64,000 nucleotides of DNA from Streptomyces sp. NBC_01451 (GTDB lineage: Bacteria; Actinomycetota; Actinomycetes; Streptomycetales; Streptomycetaceae), in NCBI RefSeq assembly GCF_036227485.1, contig NZ_CP109479.1, forward strand, positions 8,804,001 to 8,868,000, written 5' to 3'. The notes beneath the pieces are model-generated. The model was not told the origin of the DNA. It saw only the letters and a list, made by a program, of their open reading frames with translations, and made no database searches. Position 1 is the stretch's first letter; each line of letters starts with the position of its first letter. Both the position numbers and the translations under genes were made by a program. Shown piece after piece: positions 1 to 12,848 of this stretch.

Positions 1-261
1 CCGATGGCGCTGCCGCTGATCCTCCTCGGCCTCAGGGTCGCCGCGATCCAGGTCGTCGCCACCGCGACCGTGGCCGCCTACCCCGGCCTCGGCGGCCTCG
101 GCCGCTTCATCGTCGACGGGCTCTCCCGCAACGACTACGAGCTGGTCATCGGTGGCTCGACCGTCGTCGTCGTACTGGCACTGGTCGTCCAGGTCGCCTT
201 CACCGCGCTGCGGCGCGTCGTCGTCTCGCCGGGCCTTCGGGTCGCGCCGTCCAAGTCCTGA
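1..261 (+). CDS. ABC transporter permease, osmoprotectant type (3' end)
   Basis: Only the last 86 codons are in the window; the gene enters from the left edge in frame 1. The visible part has two hydrophobic stretches and the run AAYPGLGGLGRFIVDGL, typical of the C-terminal half of ProW/OpuCB-type permeases that import glycine betaine, choline or similar solutes. The next gene encodes the matching binding lipoprotein, so the two belong to one uptake operon. The family is well supported by motif and neighbour; the substrate is inferred. Confidence 0.8.
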   Translation, partial: PMALPLILLGLRVAAIQVVATATVAAYPGLGGLGRFIVDGLSRNDYELVIGGSTVVVVLALVVQVAFTALRRVVVSPGLRVAPSKS

Positions 262-351
262 GCCTTCCACGCCGTCCGAATCCCCTTGACCCATTGACCA
301 CTTGACCACTTGATCTTCCGGGCTTCCGAGCTCCGAGAAAGGAAACACCCC

Positions 352-1296
352 ATGAGCACCACCCGAGGCATCTACCGTGGCGCCGCGTTCGGCCTGGTCG
401 CCGCGCTCTCGCTGACGGCATGCGGCGGAGGCGACGACAGCGACAGCAATCCGCTGACCGGCGACAGCGCCGGCAGCGGCAGCGGGAAGTCCATCGTCGT
501 CGGTTCGGCGAACTTCCCCGAGAACCAGTTGCTCGGCGAGATCTACGCCCAGGCCCTGGAGGCCAAGGGCCTCAAGGTCACCCGGAAGTTCGACATCGGC
601 GCCCGCGAGGTCTACTACGACCAGGTCGTCAAGGGCGGCATCGGTGTCTTCCCGGAGTACAACGGTGCCCTGCTGTCGGTGGCGGTCGACAAGAACAGCA
701 CCGCCACCAGCACGGAGCAGGTCAACGCCGAGCTGAAGGCGAAGCTCCCCTCCACGGTGGAGATCCTCGACTCCGCAGCGGCCGAGGACAAGGACTCGGT
801 GACCGTCACCTCCGAGACCGCCGCCAAGTACAACCTCAAGACCCTCGCCGACCTCAAGCCGGTCGCCAAGGACATGACCATCGGCGCCGGTTCCGAGTTC
901 AAGACCCGCACCCAGGGCGGGGTCGGCCTGAAGACGGTCTACGGCGTCGAGTTCGGGAAGTTCCAGCCGCTGGACGCGGGCGCCCAGACCACCCTGGTGA
1001 AGCTGCTCAAGTCGAACGACGTGCAGGCCGCCAACCTGTACACCACCGACCCGGCCATCGTCGAGGACAAGCTGGTGGTCCTCGAAGACCCGAAGAACCT
1101 CTTCTCGTCGCAGAACGTCACGCCCCTCGTCTACAAGTCGGCGGTCGACGACACGGCCAAGGCGGCGCTCAACGCCCTGTCGGCGAAGCTCACCACCGAG
1201 GACCTGCTGGAGATGATGAAGAAGCTCGTCAACGACAAGGAGGACTCCAGCGTCGTCGCCAAGGAGTGGCTGACGAGCAAAGGTCTCGTGAGCTGA
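352..1296 (+). CDS. Osmoprotectant ABC transporter substrate-binding lipoprotein
   Basis: The 314-residue protein is an OpuAC/ProX-type binding protein that captures betaine-like solutes outside the membrane for the permease encoded just upstream. It begins with a lipoprotein signal: basic N-terminus, hydrophobic core and lipobox LTAC with the acylated Cys at residue 24. A Ser/Gly-rich tether follows, then the fold starting KSIVVGSANFPENQLLGEIY, typical of this family. ATG 352 is chosen over an in-frame ATG at 310 because GAAAGGA lies about 9 nt upstream and the signal peptide starts properly there. A strong hairpin follows the stop. Confidence 0.85.
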   Translation: MSTTRGIYRGAAFGLVAALSLTACGGGDDSDSNPLTGDSAGSGSGKSIVVGSANFPENQLLGEIYAQALEAKGLKVTRKFDIGAREVYYDQVVKGGIGVFPEYNGALLSVAVDKNSTATSTEQVNAELKAKLPSTVEILDSAAAEDKDSVTVTSETAAKYNLKTLADLKPVAKDMTIGAGSEFKTRTQGGVGLKTVYGVEFGKFQPLDAGAQTTLVKLLKSNDVQAANLYTTDPAIVEDKLVVLEDPKNLFSSQNVTPLVYKSAVDDTAKAALNALSAKLTTEDLLEMMKKLVNDKEDSSVVAKEWLTSKGLVS

Positions 1297-1324
1297 CCCG
1301 GACCGGCCGCACACCACCGTCCGA

Positions 1325-1360
1325 CCTTTCCCCCGCCCGGCACGCCGGGCGGGGGAAAGG
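1325..1360. terminator. Perfect 16-bp hairpin after the ABC operon
   Basis: Two perfectly complementary 16-nt arms (1325-1340 and 1345-1360) enclose a 4-nt loop. It lies 28 nt after the binding-protein stop and ends where an alternative GTG start of the next gene would be. This supports both termination of the ABC operon and the later start of the regulator. Confidence 0.8.
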
Positions 1361-1389
1361 TGACCGAACACGACCGCCCGGGGAAGCAG

Positions 1390-2256
1390 ATGAGTGACGG
1401 CGCAGGTAGCGACACGGCTGCTCAGGCCGGCTCCTCCGCACGGCTGCACCAGCTCTTCGAGGGGCGCCGGCTCACCCCGACACAGCGCCGTATCGCGCAC
1501 TGCCTGGTCCGGCAGGCGGCGGACGTGCCCTTCCTGTCGAGCGTGGAACTGGCCCACCTGGCGGGCGTCAGCCAGCCGTCGGTGACCCGGTTCGCGGTCG
1601 CCCTCGGCTTCGACGGCTATCCGGCACTGCGCAGACATCTGCGGGAGGTCGCCCCCGCAGGTACGGAGACGGAGGAGGAGTCGGCCAACCCGTACCAGCA
1701 GGCCGTACAGGCCGAGATCGACAACCTGCGGCAACTGGCGTCCCTGCTCGCGGACCCCGCACCGGTGGAACGCGCGGGGCGGCTGCTGGCAGCCTCCCGG
1801 CCCCTCCCGGTGCTCGGCCTGCGCGCCTCCGCCGCCCAGGCGCGGGGATTCGCCTACTTCACGGCCAAGGTCCACCCCGACGTACGGCTGCTCGACGAGG
1901 GCGGCTCGCTGCTCGCCGACCGGATCGACGCGGCGCGGCAGGCCGGGGCGAGCGCGCTCCTGTGCTTCGCGCTGCCGCGTCACCCGCGCGAGGTCCTCGA
2001 TGCCCTCGACCACGCCCGTGACGCGGGACTGACCGTGGTGACGATCGCCGACGGCACGTTCGCCCCCGTGGCCGCGCACAGCGATCTGCTGCTTCCGGCG
2101 GCCGTGGGCACCGGCCTGGTGTTCGACACCGTGAGCGCTCCGATGCTGCTGGGGCAGGTTCTGCTGGAGGCCATGTGCGACGCCCTGCCGGACGCGCAGG
2201 CCCATTTGGAGGAGTTCGACGCGCGGGCCGCGGCACGGGGGCTGTTCGTCGAGTGA
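1390..2256 (+). CDS. MurR/RpiR family transcriptional regulator
   Basis: The 288-residue protein has an N-terminal RpiR-type helix-turn-helix (LTPTQRRIAHCLV, then SSVELAHLAGVSQPSVTRFA at about residues 45-75) and a C-terminal SIS sugar-phosphate-binding domain. RpiR regulators sense phosphosugars and related metabolites. ATG 1390 is preferred because GGGGAAG lies just upstream; an in-frame GTG at 1360 would lie inside the terminator stem. The gene is 46 nt from a P450 gene on the same strand, so co-transcription is possible. The effector cannot be told from sequence. Confidence 0.8.
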   Translation: MSDGAGSDTAAQAGSSARLHQLFEGRRLTPTQRRIAHCLVRQAADVPFLSSVELAHLAGVSQPSVTRFAVALGFDGYPALRRHLREVAPAGTETEEESANPYQQAVQAEIDNLRQLASLLADPAPVERAGRLLAASRPLPVLGLRASAAQARGFAYFTAKVHPDVRLLDEGGSLLADRIDAARQAGASALLCFALPRHPREVLDALDHARDAGLTVVTIADGTFAPVAAHSDLLLPAAVGTGLVFDTVSAPMLLGQVLLEAMCDALPDAQAHLEEFDARAAARGLFVE

Positions 2257-2302
2257 ACGCCCCCTGCCCGGACACCTGCCACCGAGAAAGATTTCGCACC
2301 GC

Positions 2303-3484
2303 ATGACACCCCGCCTCGCCGACGCCTGCCCACTCGGCGCCGCCACCACCCTCGCCGAACTCGCCGACGACCCGCATCCGCGACTCGCGCTGCTGCGCGC
2401 CCACGAACCCGTCTCCTGGCTGCCGGAGCTGAACGGCTGGCTGGTGACCCGGCGCGACCTCGCCCTGACCGTGATGCGCGACGCGGCTACCTTCACCGTC
2501 GACGACCCCCGCTTCTCCACCGCGCAGGTCGTCGGCCCCAGCATGCTCTCCCTCGACGGCGACCGGCACACCCGTCACCGCGAACCCTTCAACGCCCCCT
2601 TCCGCCCGAGGGCGGTACGGGAGGGCTTCACCGTCTGCATCGAACGCGAGACCGACCGGCTCATCACCGCACTCCCGCCGACCGGCGCCGCCGACCTGCG
2701 GCGCGCCTTCGCCGGACCCCTCGCGGTCGCCGTCGTGACCGAGGCGCTGGGCCTCACCGGCACCACCGCGGACACGGTGCTCGCCTGGTACGACGCCATC
2801 GTGCGGTCGGTCTCCGACATCACCGCCGGCCATACGGCGGGCGCCGCCGGCACCGCTGCCTACGCGCGCCTGAGGGCCGCCGTCGAAGCCACCGTCGCCG
2901 ACCGGAGCGCTGCCTCGCTCCTCGTCTCCGCCGCCGGACGGCTGACCGTGCCCGAGGTGGCGTCCAATGCCGCCGTCCTGATGTTCGGGGGCATCGAGAC
3001 CACCGAGGCGATGATCACCAACGCGTTGCTGCACCTGTTCCGCCACCCCGCCGAACTCGCCCTCGTCCGGGACGACTTCGACCTCCTCGACGGCGCGATC
3101 GAGGAGTCGCTGCGTCTCGAACCCGGCGCCGCGGTAGTGGACCGCTACGCCACCCGGGACACCGGTCTCGGCCCGGCCGCGATCCGCCGCGGCGACCTGG
3201 TCACCGTCTCCCTGACCGGCGCCAACCGCGACCCCGCCGTCTTCCCCGACCCCGACCGGTTCGACGTCCGCCGCGAGAACGCCCGCCTCCAACTGGCCTT
3301 CGCCCACGGCCCCCACCACTGCCTCGCCGCGCACCTCGCCCGCCTGGAGACCCGCATCGCCCTCCACCGGCTCCTCGAACGCCTGCCCGGGCTGCGCCTC
3401 GACCCGGACCGTCCCGCCGCTGTGCACGGCCTGGTCTTCCGCAAGCCGTCAGCCCTGCATGTGCGGTGGGACGCTCCCGTCTGA
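2303..3484 (+). CDS. Cytochrome P450
   Basis: A soluble bacterial P450 of 393 residues. Visible hallmarks are the I-helix stretch MFGGIETTEAM, the ExxR motif in EESLRLEP and the heme loop FAHGPHHCLA with Cys340 as the axial ligand. No ferredoxin gene is adjacent, so it must borrow an electron donor. It follows the RpiR gene by 46 nt. It differs clearly from the second P450 at 37.5 kb. The substrate is unknown; the heme-loop glycine pattern is normal, so it should be active. Confidence 0.85.
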   Translation: MTPRLADACPLGAATTLAELADDPHPRLALLRAHEPVSWLPELNGWLVTRRDLALTVMRDAATFTVDDPRFSTAQVVGPSMLSLDGDRHTRHREPFNAPFRPRAVREGFTVCIERETDRLITALPPTGAADLRRAFAGPLAVAVVTEALGLTGTTADTVLAWYDAIVRSVSDITAGHTAGAAGTAAYARLRAAVEATVADRSAASLLVSAAGRLTVPEVASNAAVLMFGGIETTEAMITNALLHLFRHPAELALVRDDFDLLDGAIEESLRLEPGAAVVDRYATRDTGLGPAAIRRGDLVTVSLTGANRDPAVFPDPDRFDVRRENARLQLAFAHGPHHCLAAHLARLETRIALHRLLERLPGLRLDPDRPAAVHGLVFRKPSALHVRWDAPV

Positions 3485-7692
<4,208 letters not shown>

Positions 7693-7710
7693 CGGCAGGC
7701 ACGGAGTTTC

Positions 7711-7744
7711 GGGGGCGTCACCCTTCGTCGGGGGTGGCGCCCCC
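7711..7744. terminator. Hairpin between convergent genes
   Basis: Arms of 13 nt (7711-7723 and 7732-7744) pair with one G-U wobble around an 8-nt loop. It lies 18 nt after the beta-galactosidase stop and before the stop of the facing phosphatase gene, so it may serve both. Confidence 0.65.
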
Positions 7745-7843
7745 GCCCGTTCCGCCGGCCGGACAGACCAGGTACAGGGCCATGGTGGTCCGGTCTCCGC
7801 ACCGGCTCCCCGGCCGCCTCCGGAGCCGCTCCGTCGGCAGTGG

Positions 7844-9589
7844 TCAGGCCGGCCGTGAACGGGCCGCCAGTACGGCGATGTCGTCCTCGGCGGGAGCGTC
7901 CGCGAGCTGGGCCAGGACGTCGTCGAGGATGGCGTCCAGGGAGGCGCGCGGCGACAGCCGGAGCCGGGTGAGGCGGCGCAGCGACACGTCGATGTCCTCG
8001 CCGCGCCGCTCCACCAGCCCGTCCGTGTAGAGCAGGAGCACGCCGTCCGGGACCGTCGGGTGGGTGAGCGTCGTGTAGCTGCCGAATCCGGTGCCCAGGG
8101 GCGGGCCGACCGGGACCTCGACGAGACCGACCGTGCCGTCCGGGGAGAGGAAGGCGGGCGGGAGATGGCCGGCGTTCGCGTAGGACACCGTCTGCCGGAC
8201 GGGATCCTCCAGGGCCAGCAGACAGGTGGTTACCCGGTCGAACCCGGAGTCGGCGACCGTGCGGTCGGCATGCGTGAGCAGCAGGTGCGGGGGCAGGCCC
8301 GCCATGGCCAGGGCGCGCAGCGCGGAGCGGTAGTGGCTCATCGCGACGGCGGCCTCGACCCCGTGCCCCATGACATCCCCGATGACCAGCAGATTCCGGC
8401 CGTCGGGCAGCGCCAGGGAGTCGAACCAGTCGCCTCCGATGAGGGCCACGTCGTCGGCGGGCAGATAGCGGAACGCGGTCGGCGCGCGCGGGTCGGGCGG
8501 CGCGCCGGCGTCGGTGAGCAGCGCGTGCTGGAGCTCCAGGGCCATGCTGTGCTCACGGGTGTGCAGGGCGGCGCGTTCCAGGGCGCGGGCGGCGCGCTGC
8601 GCCAGTTCGAGGGCCACCGACACGTCGTCGGCGGTGAAGCCGGGGGAGTCGTAGGCGCGCACCAGCGACAGGGTGCCCAGGGGGCGCCTGCCCGCTATCA
8701 GGGGCAGGACGAGCACCGAGTGGACGCCGATGTTCCGGTAGGACGTGGACCGGTCCGTGTGCACGGCCCCGACATGCCACTCCTGGTCGGAGATGCCGTT
8801 GCTCAGCCAGGGGAGGCCGGCGTCCAGGCACGCGCGGACTTCCGTGCCCGGCGGATAGTCCAGGGTGTCGCCGAGGCCGGCCAGGGCGAGCACCGCCTCC
8901 TTGAGTCCGGGCACCGCCGCGAGGGCCGCCCGGCGCAGTCGCAGCACTCCCGGAGGCGGCCGGTGCGGACCGGCCTTCACATCGAGGTTCAGCTCGACAC
9001 CGGCGGCGTCCGCCAGGTCCGGCACCATGAACTGGGCCAGCTCGACGCAGGTCGCCTGCACGTCCGAGGTGGTGCCGATGCGCGCGGTCGCGGTGTCCAG
9101 CAGTGTCATCCGGCGGTGCGCGCGCTCCAGCTCGTCGACGTGCTGCTGCGGAGCGCTGATCTCCAGGAAGATCCCGGCGAGCCCGAGGACCCGGCCGTGC
9201 TCGTCCTGGAGGCGGTGATAGGTGGCGTGCCAGGCCCGGCGGGTGAAGGGCATGTCCGCGCGTGTGTGCCCCGTGCCCACGAGCTCACGCGGCTGCCCGT
9301 CGTGCAGGACCTGCCGCAGCACGCTCTCGGGCCGGTCCACCTCCGGAGACGCCTCGGCCAGGGTCCGCCCCAGGAGTTCCGCGGCCGACAGGCCGCTGAT
9401 CCGGACCATGTGCGGGTTGACGTACAGAAAGCGCAGTTCCGTGTCGAGGACGACCACCCCGGCGGCCGTGCCCTCGACGAGCTGACGCAGCAGCCCGTAC
9501 TCCCCGACCAGTCGCGGCAGGTCCCCGGCGGTCGGTCCGGCGAGCAGTGCCTCGACGTCCTCGAAGAGGAGCGGCCGGAAAGCGTCCAT
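7844..9589 (-). CDS. PAS-GAF-SpoIIE (PP2C-like) serine phosphatase
   Basis: This 581-residue cytoplasmic signalling phosphatase has three parts. A PAS domain comes first (about residues 30-150, with VVLDTELRFLYVNPHMVRIS). A GAF domain follows (about 165-345), then a C-terminal SpoIIE/PPM domain. The last carries the metal-binding motifs GGDWFD and GDVMGHGVEAA and the late LLLYTDGLVERR. Such proteins typically dephosphorylate anti-sigma-factor antagonists in response to a small ligand or redox state. Start 9589 has GAGAGG at 9-nt spacing; upstream in-frame ATGs at 9607 and 9673 are possible. No antagonist or anti-sigma gene is adjacent, so the partner is unknown. Confidence 0.85.
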   Translation of the reverse strand: MDAFRPLLFEDVEALLAGPTAGDLPRLVGEYGLLRQLVEGTAAGVVVLDTELRFLYVNPHMVRISGLSAAELLGRTLAEASPEVDRPESVLRQVLHDGQPRELVGTGHTRADMPFTRRAWHATYHRLQDEHGRVLGLAGIFLEISAPQQHVDELERAHRRMTLLDTATARIGTTSDVQATCVELAQFMVPDLADAAGVELNLDVKAGPHRPPPGVLRLRRAALAAVPGLKEAVLALAGLGDTLDYPPGTEVRACLDAGLPWLSNGISDQEWHVGAVHTDRSTSYRNIGVHSVLVLPLIAGRRPLGTLSLVRAYDSPGFTADDVSVALELAQRAARALERAALHTREHSMALELQHALLTDAGAPPDPRAPTAFRYLPADDVALIGGDWFDSLALPDGRNLLVIGDVMGHGVEAAVAMSHYRSALRALAMAGLPPHLLLTHADRTVADSGFDRVTTCLLALEDPVRQTVSYANAGHLPPAFLSPDGTVGLVEVPVGPPLGTGFGSYTTLTHPTVPDGVLLLYTDGLVERRGEDIDVSLRRLTRLRLSPRASLDAILDDVLAQLADAPAEDDIAVLAARSRPA

Positions 9590-9733
9590 GGCCTCCGTAC
9601 CTCTCATTTCTCGGCGGCACAGCGCCTGCCGCACGGCAGCGACAATGATCGGCGACCCAAGGGGCGCGCGCACGTCGGGAGAGGCGGCTCGGCAGAGGCC
9701 CGGACCGGGTGTCCCGCACGCCCCGGCCCGCTG

Positions 9734-10138
9734 CTAGCGGCCCTGGTTCTCCCGCTTCTCCTGCTGTTCCTGGTGCAGCTCCTTGATGCGCGCCGCTTCC
9801 CTGCGGACATCGACCTGAACGGAGCGCTCGTGCCGGAGCCACTCGGGGGCGTCCTGCTTCAGAGCCTCGATCTGCTCGGTGGTGAGGGCCTCGGTGACCC
9901 CGCCGCGGGCGAGCCCCGCGATGGAGACGCCCAGCTTCGACGCGACCACCGGCCGGGGGTGCGGGCCGTCGCGGCGCAGGTCGCGCAGCCAGGCCGGCGG
10001 GTCGGCCTGCAACGCGGTCAGCTCGGCGCGCGTGACGACACCCTCCTGGAACTCTGCGGGGGTGGCCTGGAGGTACACACCCAGCTTCTTCGCCGCGGTC
10101 GCGGGCTTCATGGTCTGGGAGGTCTGCTGCGTCGTCAT
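9734..10138 (-). CDS. DUF5997 family protein
   Basis: A 134-residue protein rich in charged residues, with the start MKPATAAKKLGVYLQATPAEFQ and a helical C-terminus rich in Glu, Gln and Arg. I recognise it as the conserved actinobacterial DUF5997 family, usually encoded divergently from a LysR-type substrate-binding-domain protein, as here (110 nt apart). The repeated pattern of short helical segments looks like a small DNA-binding or helical-bundle protein, but no function is established. Confidence 0.75.
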   Translation of the reverse strand: MTTQQTSQTMKPATAAKKLGVYLQATPAEFQEGVVTRAELTALQADPPAWLRDLRRDGPHPRPVVASKLGVSIAGLARGGVTEALTTEQIEALKQDAPEWLRHERSVQVDVRREAARIKELHQEQQEKRENQGR

Positions 10139-10248
10139 GGTTCAAGGGTATCGAGCGTATGAACCAGCGCCGACCACGGCGGACCGGGCGGGCAGCGGTG
10201 AGCAGGGCGGCAGCGCGACGCGAGGAGTACGGAAGGTAGCCTGGCGCG

Positions 10249-11022
10249 GTGACTGGCTCGGAAGAATCCCCCGCGTTCCGGCTCGCGTACGTCCCGGGAG
10301 TGATCCCCGCCAAGTGGGTGCGGATCTGGAACGAGCGGCGGACCGACGTCCCCCTGACCCTGCTCCAGGTGTCCGCCGCCGAGGCGCACGCCCTGATGCT
10401 GGCCGGTGACGCCGACGCGGCCCTGGTCCGCCTGCCGGTCGACCGTACGGTGTTCAGCGCGATCCCCCTCTACACCGAGACCTCGGTGGTCGTCGTCCCC
10501 AAGGACCATGTCGTGTCCGCCGTCGAAGAGGTGACCGCCGAGGACCTCGCCGACGACATCGTGCTGCACCCCTTCGACGACACCCTCGCCTGGGAGGCGT
10601 TCCCCGGCCGCCCCGCGCTTGAGCGCCCCGCGACCACCGAGGACGCCGTCGAACTGGTAGCGGCCGGCATCGGCGTGCTCGTCGTCCCGCAGTCCCTGGC
10701 CCGCCTCCACCACCGCAGGGACCTCACCTACCGCCCGGTCACCGACGCGCCCGGGTCCCAGGTCGCGCTGTCCTGGCCGGAGGACCGCACGACCGACCTG
10801 GTCGAGGACTTCATCGGCATTGTGCGGGGCCGCACCGTCAACAGCTCACGCGGACGCCGGGAGGAGCCGAAGGCGGAGCAGCCGAAGGCCAAGAAGAGCT
10901 CCGGTACGGGTGGCACGGCCCGCAAGCCCGCCGCGGGCAGGTCCGCGGGCCGGGGCGCCCGCGGCGGCGGTTCCGGCAAGGCGGGCGGCACCCGCCAGGG
11001 CAAGCCCCGCCGCAAGTCGTAG
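10249..11022 (+). CDS. LysR-type substrate-binding-domain protein lacking an HTH
   Basis: The 257-residue protein starts directly in a periplasmic-binding-like effector domain (FRLAYVPGVIPAKWVRIWNER to about residue 190). It has no N-terminal helix-turn-helix. It ends in a tail of about 60 residues rich in Lys, Arg, Gly and Ala (for example KKSSGTGGTARKPAAGRS) that could bind nucleic acid. The start is GTG 10249. It is divergent from the DUF5997 gene, an arrangement I know from other streptomycetes. It may bind a metabolite; whether it regulates transcription is unclear without a classic DNA-binding domain. Confidence 0.75.
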   Translation: MTGSEESPAFRLAYVPGVIPAKWVRIWNERRTDVPLTLLQVSAAEAHALMLAGDADAALVRLPVDRTVFSAIPLYTETSVVVVPKDHVVSAVEEVTAEDLADDIVLHPFDDTLAWEAFPGRPALERPATTEDAVELVAAGIGVLVVPQSLARLHHRRDLTYRPVTDAPGSQVALSWPEDRTTDLVEDFIGIVRGRTVNSSRGRREEPKAEQPKAKKSSGTGGTARKPAAGRSAGRGARGGGSGKAGGTRQGKPRRKS

Positions 11023-11028
11023 CACCCG

Positions 11029-11049
11029 CCGCGCCCTGACGGGGCGCGG
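11029..11049. terminator. GC-rich hairpin between convergent genes
   Basis: Eight-base-pair perfect stem (11029-11036 with 11042-11049) and a 5-nt loop without a U tract, placed just after the stop at 11022. A longer imperfect GC-rich inverted repeat follows at about 11053-11085. Both lie between convergent stops. Confidence 0.5.
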
Positions 11050-11097
11050 GGAACCGCGGGCCCGGCACCCCACCGGCCCGCGCGGAGGAACCGCACG

Positions 11098-12510
11098 TCA
11101 ATCGGGGTGGGGCAACACCGCGAAGCAGTCCTGCACCTGTTCCGGGACCGGTGAACCAGAGTCCGCGGCGATCTCGATCTCGTACAGCCCGGGCGGCAGC
11201 ACCCTCCGCACCTCGTACCGGGCGGGTGCGACCTCGGACAGCACCAGGGAGAGCGTCTCGCCGTCCTCCCCGGTGACCCGCGCGAGCAGCCGCTCCGGTG
11301 GCCGGGCGGCTCCCACCACCCGGGCGCGCAGGGTCGCCGGCGCCGAGCCGGGGTAGGCGTCGTCGACCTCGCTGCTGATGGCCGGGGCCACCAGCGTGAG
11401 CGGGTCCGACTGGCCGCGCACGTCCATCGGGCCGGGCGACTGGAGGCGCAGCAGGAGAGGGAGGAGCCGGCCGGTCAGCACGCGCGGCGACTGGAGGGCG
11501 CTGTGCGCCGCCGGGACGAAGCGGCAACGGTCCTCCGGCAGCGCCGGCGGCATCGCCGAGACCCGGGGGACGGCACCGTCCCCGTCCGCCAGGACCGGCG
11601 GGACCAGCGCCCCCGGAGGCGCGGCCGAGCACACCACCCCGTGGCCGTTCCAGCGCGCCGACTGGAGGGTGCCGCTCTGCCGGGTGCCCACGAGCGGGAG
11701 CGTCACATGCTGCTGCGCGTACGCGGGAAAGCTCTCGGCGTTGTACGCCGCCGCCGCCGCGATCTCCCGGTGGAAACCCAGGCCGTCGCCCACGAGGTCC
11801 TGGCGCACCCCCGGCAGCGGCGCCGCGTCCTCGATCCGGATGTACCCCGCCCCGGTGTCGATGACCGAGTACACCGGCAGCAGTTGGTGCACCGAGGGGA
11901 AACCGCGGGTCAGGGTCCGTACGCCGGGCAGGTGCCGGAAGCCGTTGGCGAGCGTGTCGAGCGCGCGCACCGAGCCGCGGTGCGGGGTGCCGAGGGTGAT
12001 CAGCGCCCGGCAGTCGCGCCAGCCGCCCAGCACCTCGACGTAGTAGCGGGCGATCAGGCCGCCCATGCCGTGGGCGACGACGACGGCCTTGGCGTCCTTG
12101 GCGCCGGTCCGCTCCCGGAACTCGGAAACGTGCAGGTCGATCGCCTCGGCCAGTCTGCGGGCGTGCACCCGGTTGTCCAGCCGCCAGTCGTACGGGAACG
12201 TCAGCAGCCCGCCGCCCGGACCGTCCGTCACCGCGAAGTTCCCGCGCACCCAGTCGACGGTCTGTGCGTACCCCTTGATCCGCGACAGGCCGGGCAGTAC
12301 GGCGACGCCGGGAAACAGGCCGGACGCCCTGACCGACGACGTGTCGCAGCGCAGGGTCAGCGGATGCCCGGCGGTGTCCGCATCGCGCAGCTCCGTCAGC
12401 GACTGGAGCAACGGCTTGCCGGGTGCCCACAGCGGACCCGTCGGACCGTCCAGGACACTGCCCAGGATTCCCGGGACCAGGACGATCGGATGCCTCACCG
12501 GCCAGCGCAT
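11098..12510 (-). CDS. LCAT-like lipase/acyltransferase-fold protein, nucleophile replaced
   Basis: The 470-residue protein has an alpha/beta-hydrolase fold of the lecithin:cholesterol acyltransferase type. It starts PIVLVPGILGS, an oxyanion-type motif. The usual nucleophile elbow HSMGG reads HGMGG here (VVVAHGMGGLIARYY), so the catalytic Ser is Gly. The later acid and base motifs are present: DGDGAVPRVS and AAHSAL. A C-terminal beta-rich domain of about 130 residues follows. ATG 12510 has a GGGGGCGGAG upstream; the frame is open further upstream but without homology. It may be a non-catalytic or specialised fold member. Confidence 0.75.
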   Translation of the reverse strand: MRWPVRHPIVLVPGILGSVLDGPTGPLWAPGKPLLQSLTELRDADTAGHPLTLRCDTSSVRASGLFPGVAVLPGLSRIKGYAQTVDWVRGNFAVTDGPGGGLLTFPYDWRLDNRVHARRLAEAIDLHVSEFRERTGAKDAKAVVVAHGMGGLIARYYVEVLGGWRDCRALITLGTPHRGSVRALDTLANGFRHLPGVRTLTRGFPSVHQLLPVYSVIDTGAGYIRIEDAAPLPGVRQDLVGDGLGFHREIAAAAAYNAESFPAYAQQHVTLPLVGTRQSGTLQSARWNGHGVVCSAAPPGALVPPVLADGDGAVPRVSAMPPALPEDRCRFVPAAHSALQSPRVLTGRLLPLLLRLQSPGPMDVRGQSDPLTLVAPAISSEVDDAYPGSAPATLRARVVGAARPPERLLARVTGEDGETLSLVLSEVAPARYEVRRVLPPGLYEIEIAADSGSPVPEQVQDCFAVLPHPD

Positions 12511-12717
12511 GACTCCGCCCCCGGTGGCCGGCTCCCGAGGCTGTGGAGGTCCCAGGTGCCCACCCCCGTGGAGCACCCGGGACCTCTCCCTCGACACCCC
12601 GGACCTGTACCGAGGAGACCGAGGAGACAGGGGCCAGGAACGGGAGAGCTCCTCCGGGCCCTGCCCGGCGGCTCCCTTCGTCCGGTCCTGGTCCTCAATG
12701 CTTTCTCCATACATTCG

Positions 12718-12731
12718 ATGGGGCGCCCCAT
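12718..12731. promoter_or_regulatory. Perfect 14-bp palindrome ATGGGGCGCCCCAT
   Basis: A complete palindrome in the divergent region between the LCAT-like gene and the HTH regulator. It is compatible with a homodimeric repressor site, but no specific family is recognised. Confidence 0.4.
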
Positions 12732-12780
12732 ACACCTTTTGGGTCAGCTTTGTCCGAACTCGCCGACAGTGCGAGAGATC

Positions 12781-12811
12781 CGGTGTTGCCAGGGCATATT
12801 TGGCAACACCG
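12781..12811. promoter_or_regulatory. Inverted repeat CGGTGTTGCCA-N9-TGGCAACACCG
   Basis: Two perfect 11-nt arms (12781-12791 and 12801-12811) with a 9-nt A/T-richer spacer, ending 37 nt before the start of the HTH regulator gene. Position and symmetry suggest an autoregulatory operator; an RNA hairpin in the leader is the alternative. Confidence 0.5.
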
Positions 12812-12848
12812 AGCAACAGACAGGCGATTGCGTGCAGTTGGGAGCCGC

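Larger units (their letters stand above)
12511..12848. other. Divergent promoter region with two dyads
   Basis: About 340 bp separate the LCAT-like gene from the HTH regulator. The 3' half has lower GC than the flanking genes and carries two separate dyads, listed on their own. No other gene is visible. Confidence 0.5.

Noticed and set aside
1360-1389. GTG 1360 as start of the RpiR regulator
   Set aside because: It falls in the last base of a terminator stem; ATG 1390 has a better ribosome site.
8060-10162. 700-codon plus-strand frame across the SpoIIE-type phosphatase gene
   Set aside because: No recognisable domain and biased composition; the minus-strand genes explain the region.
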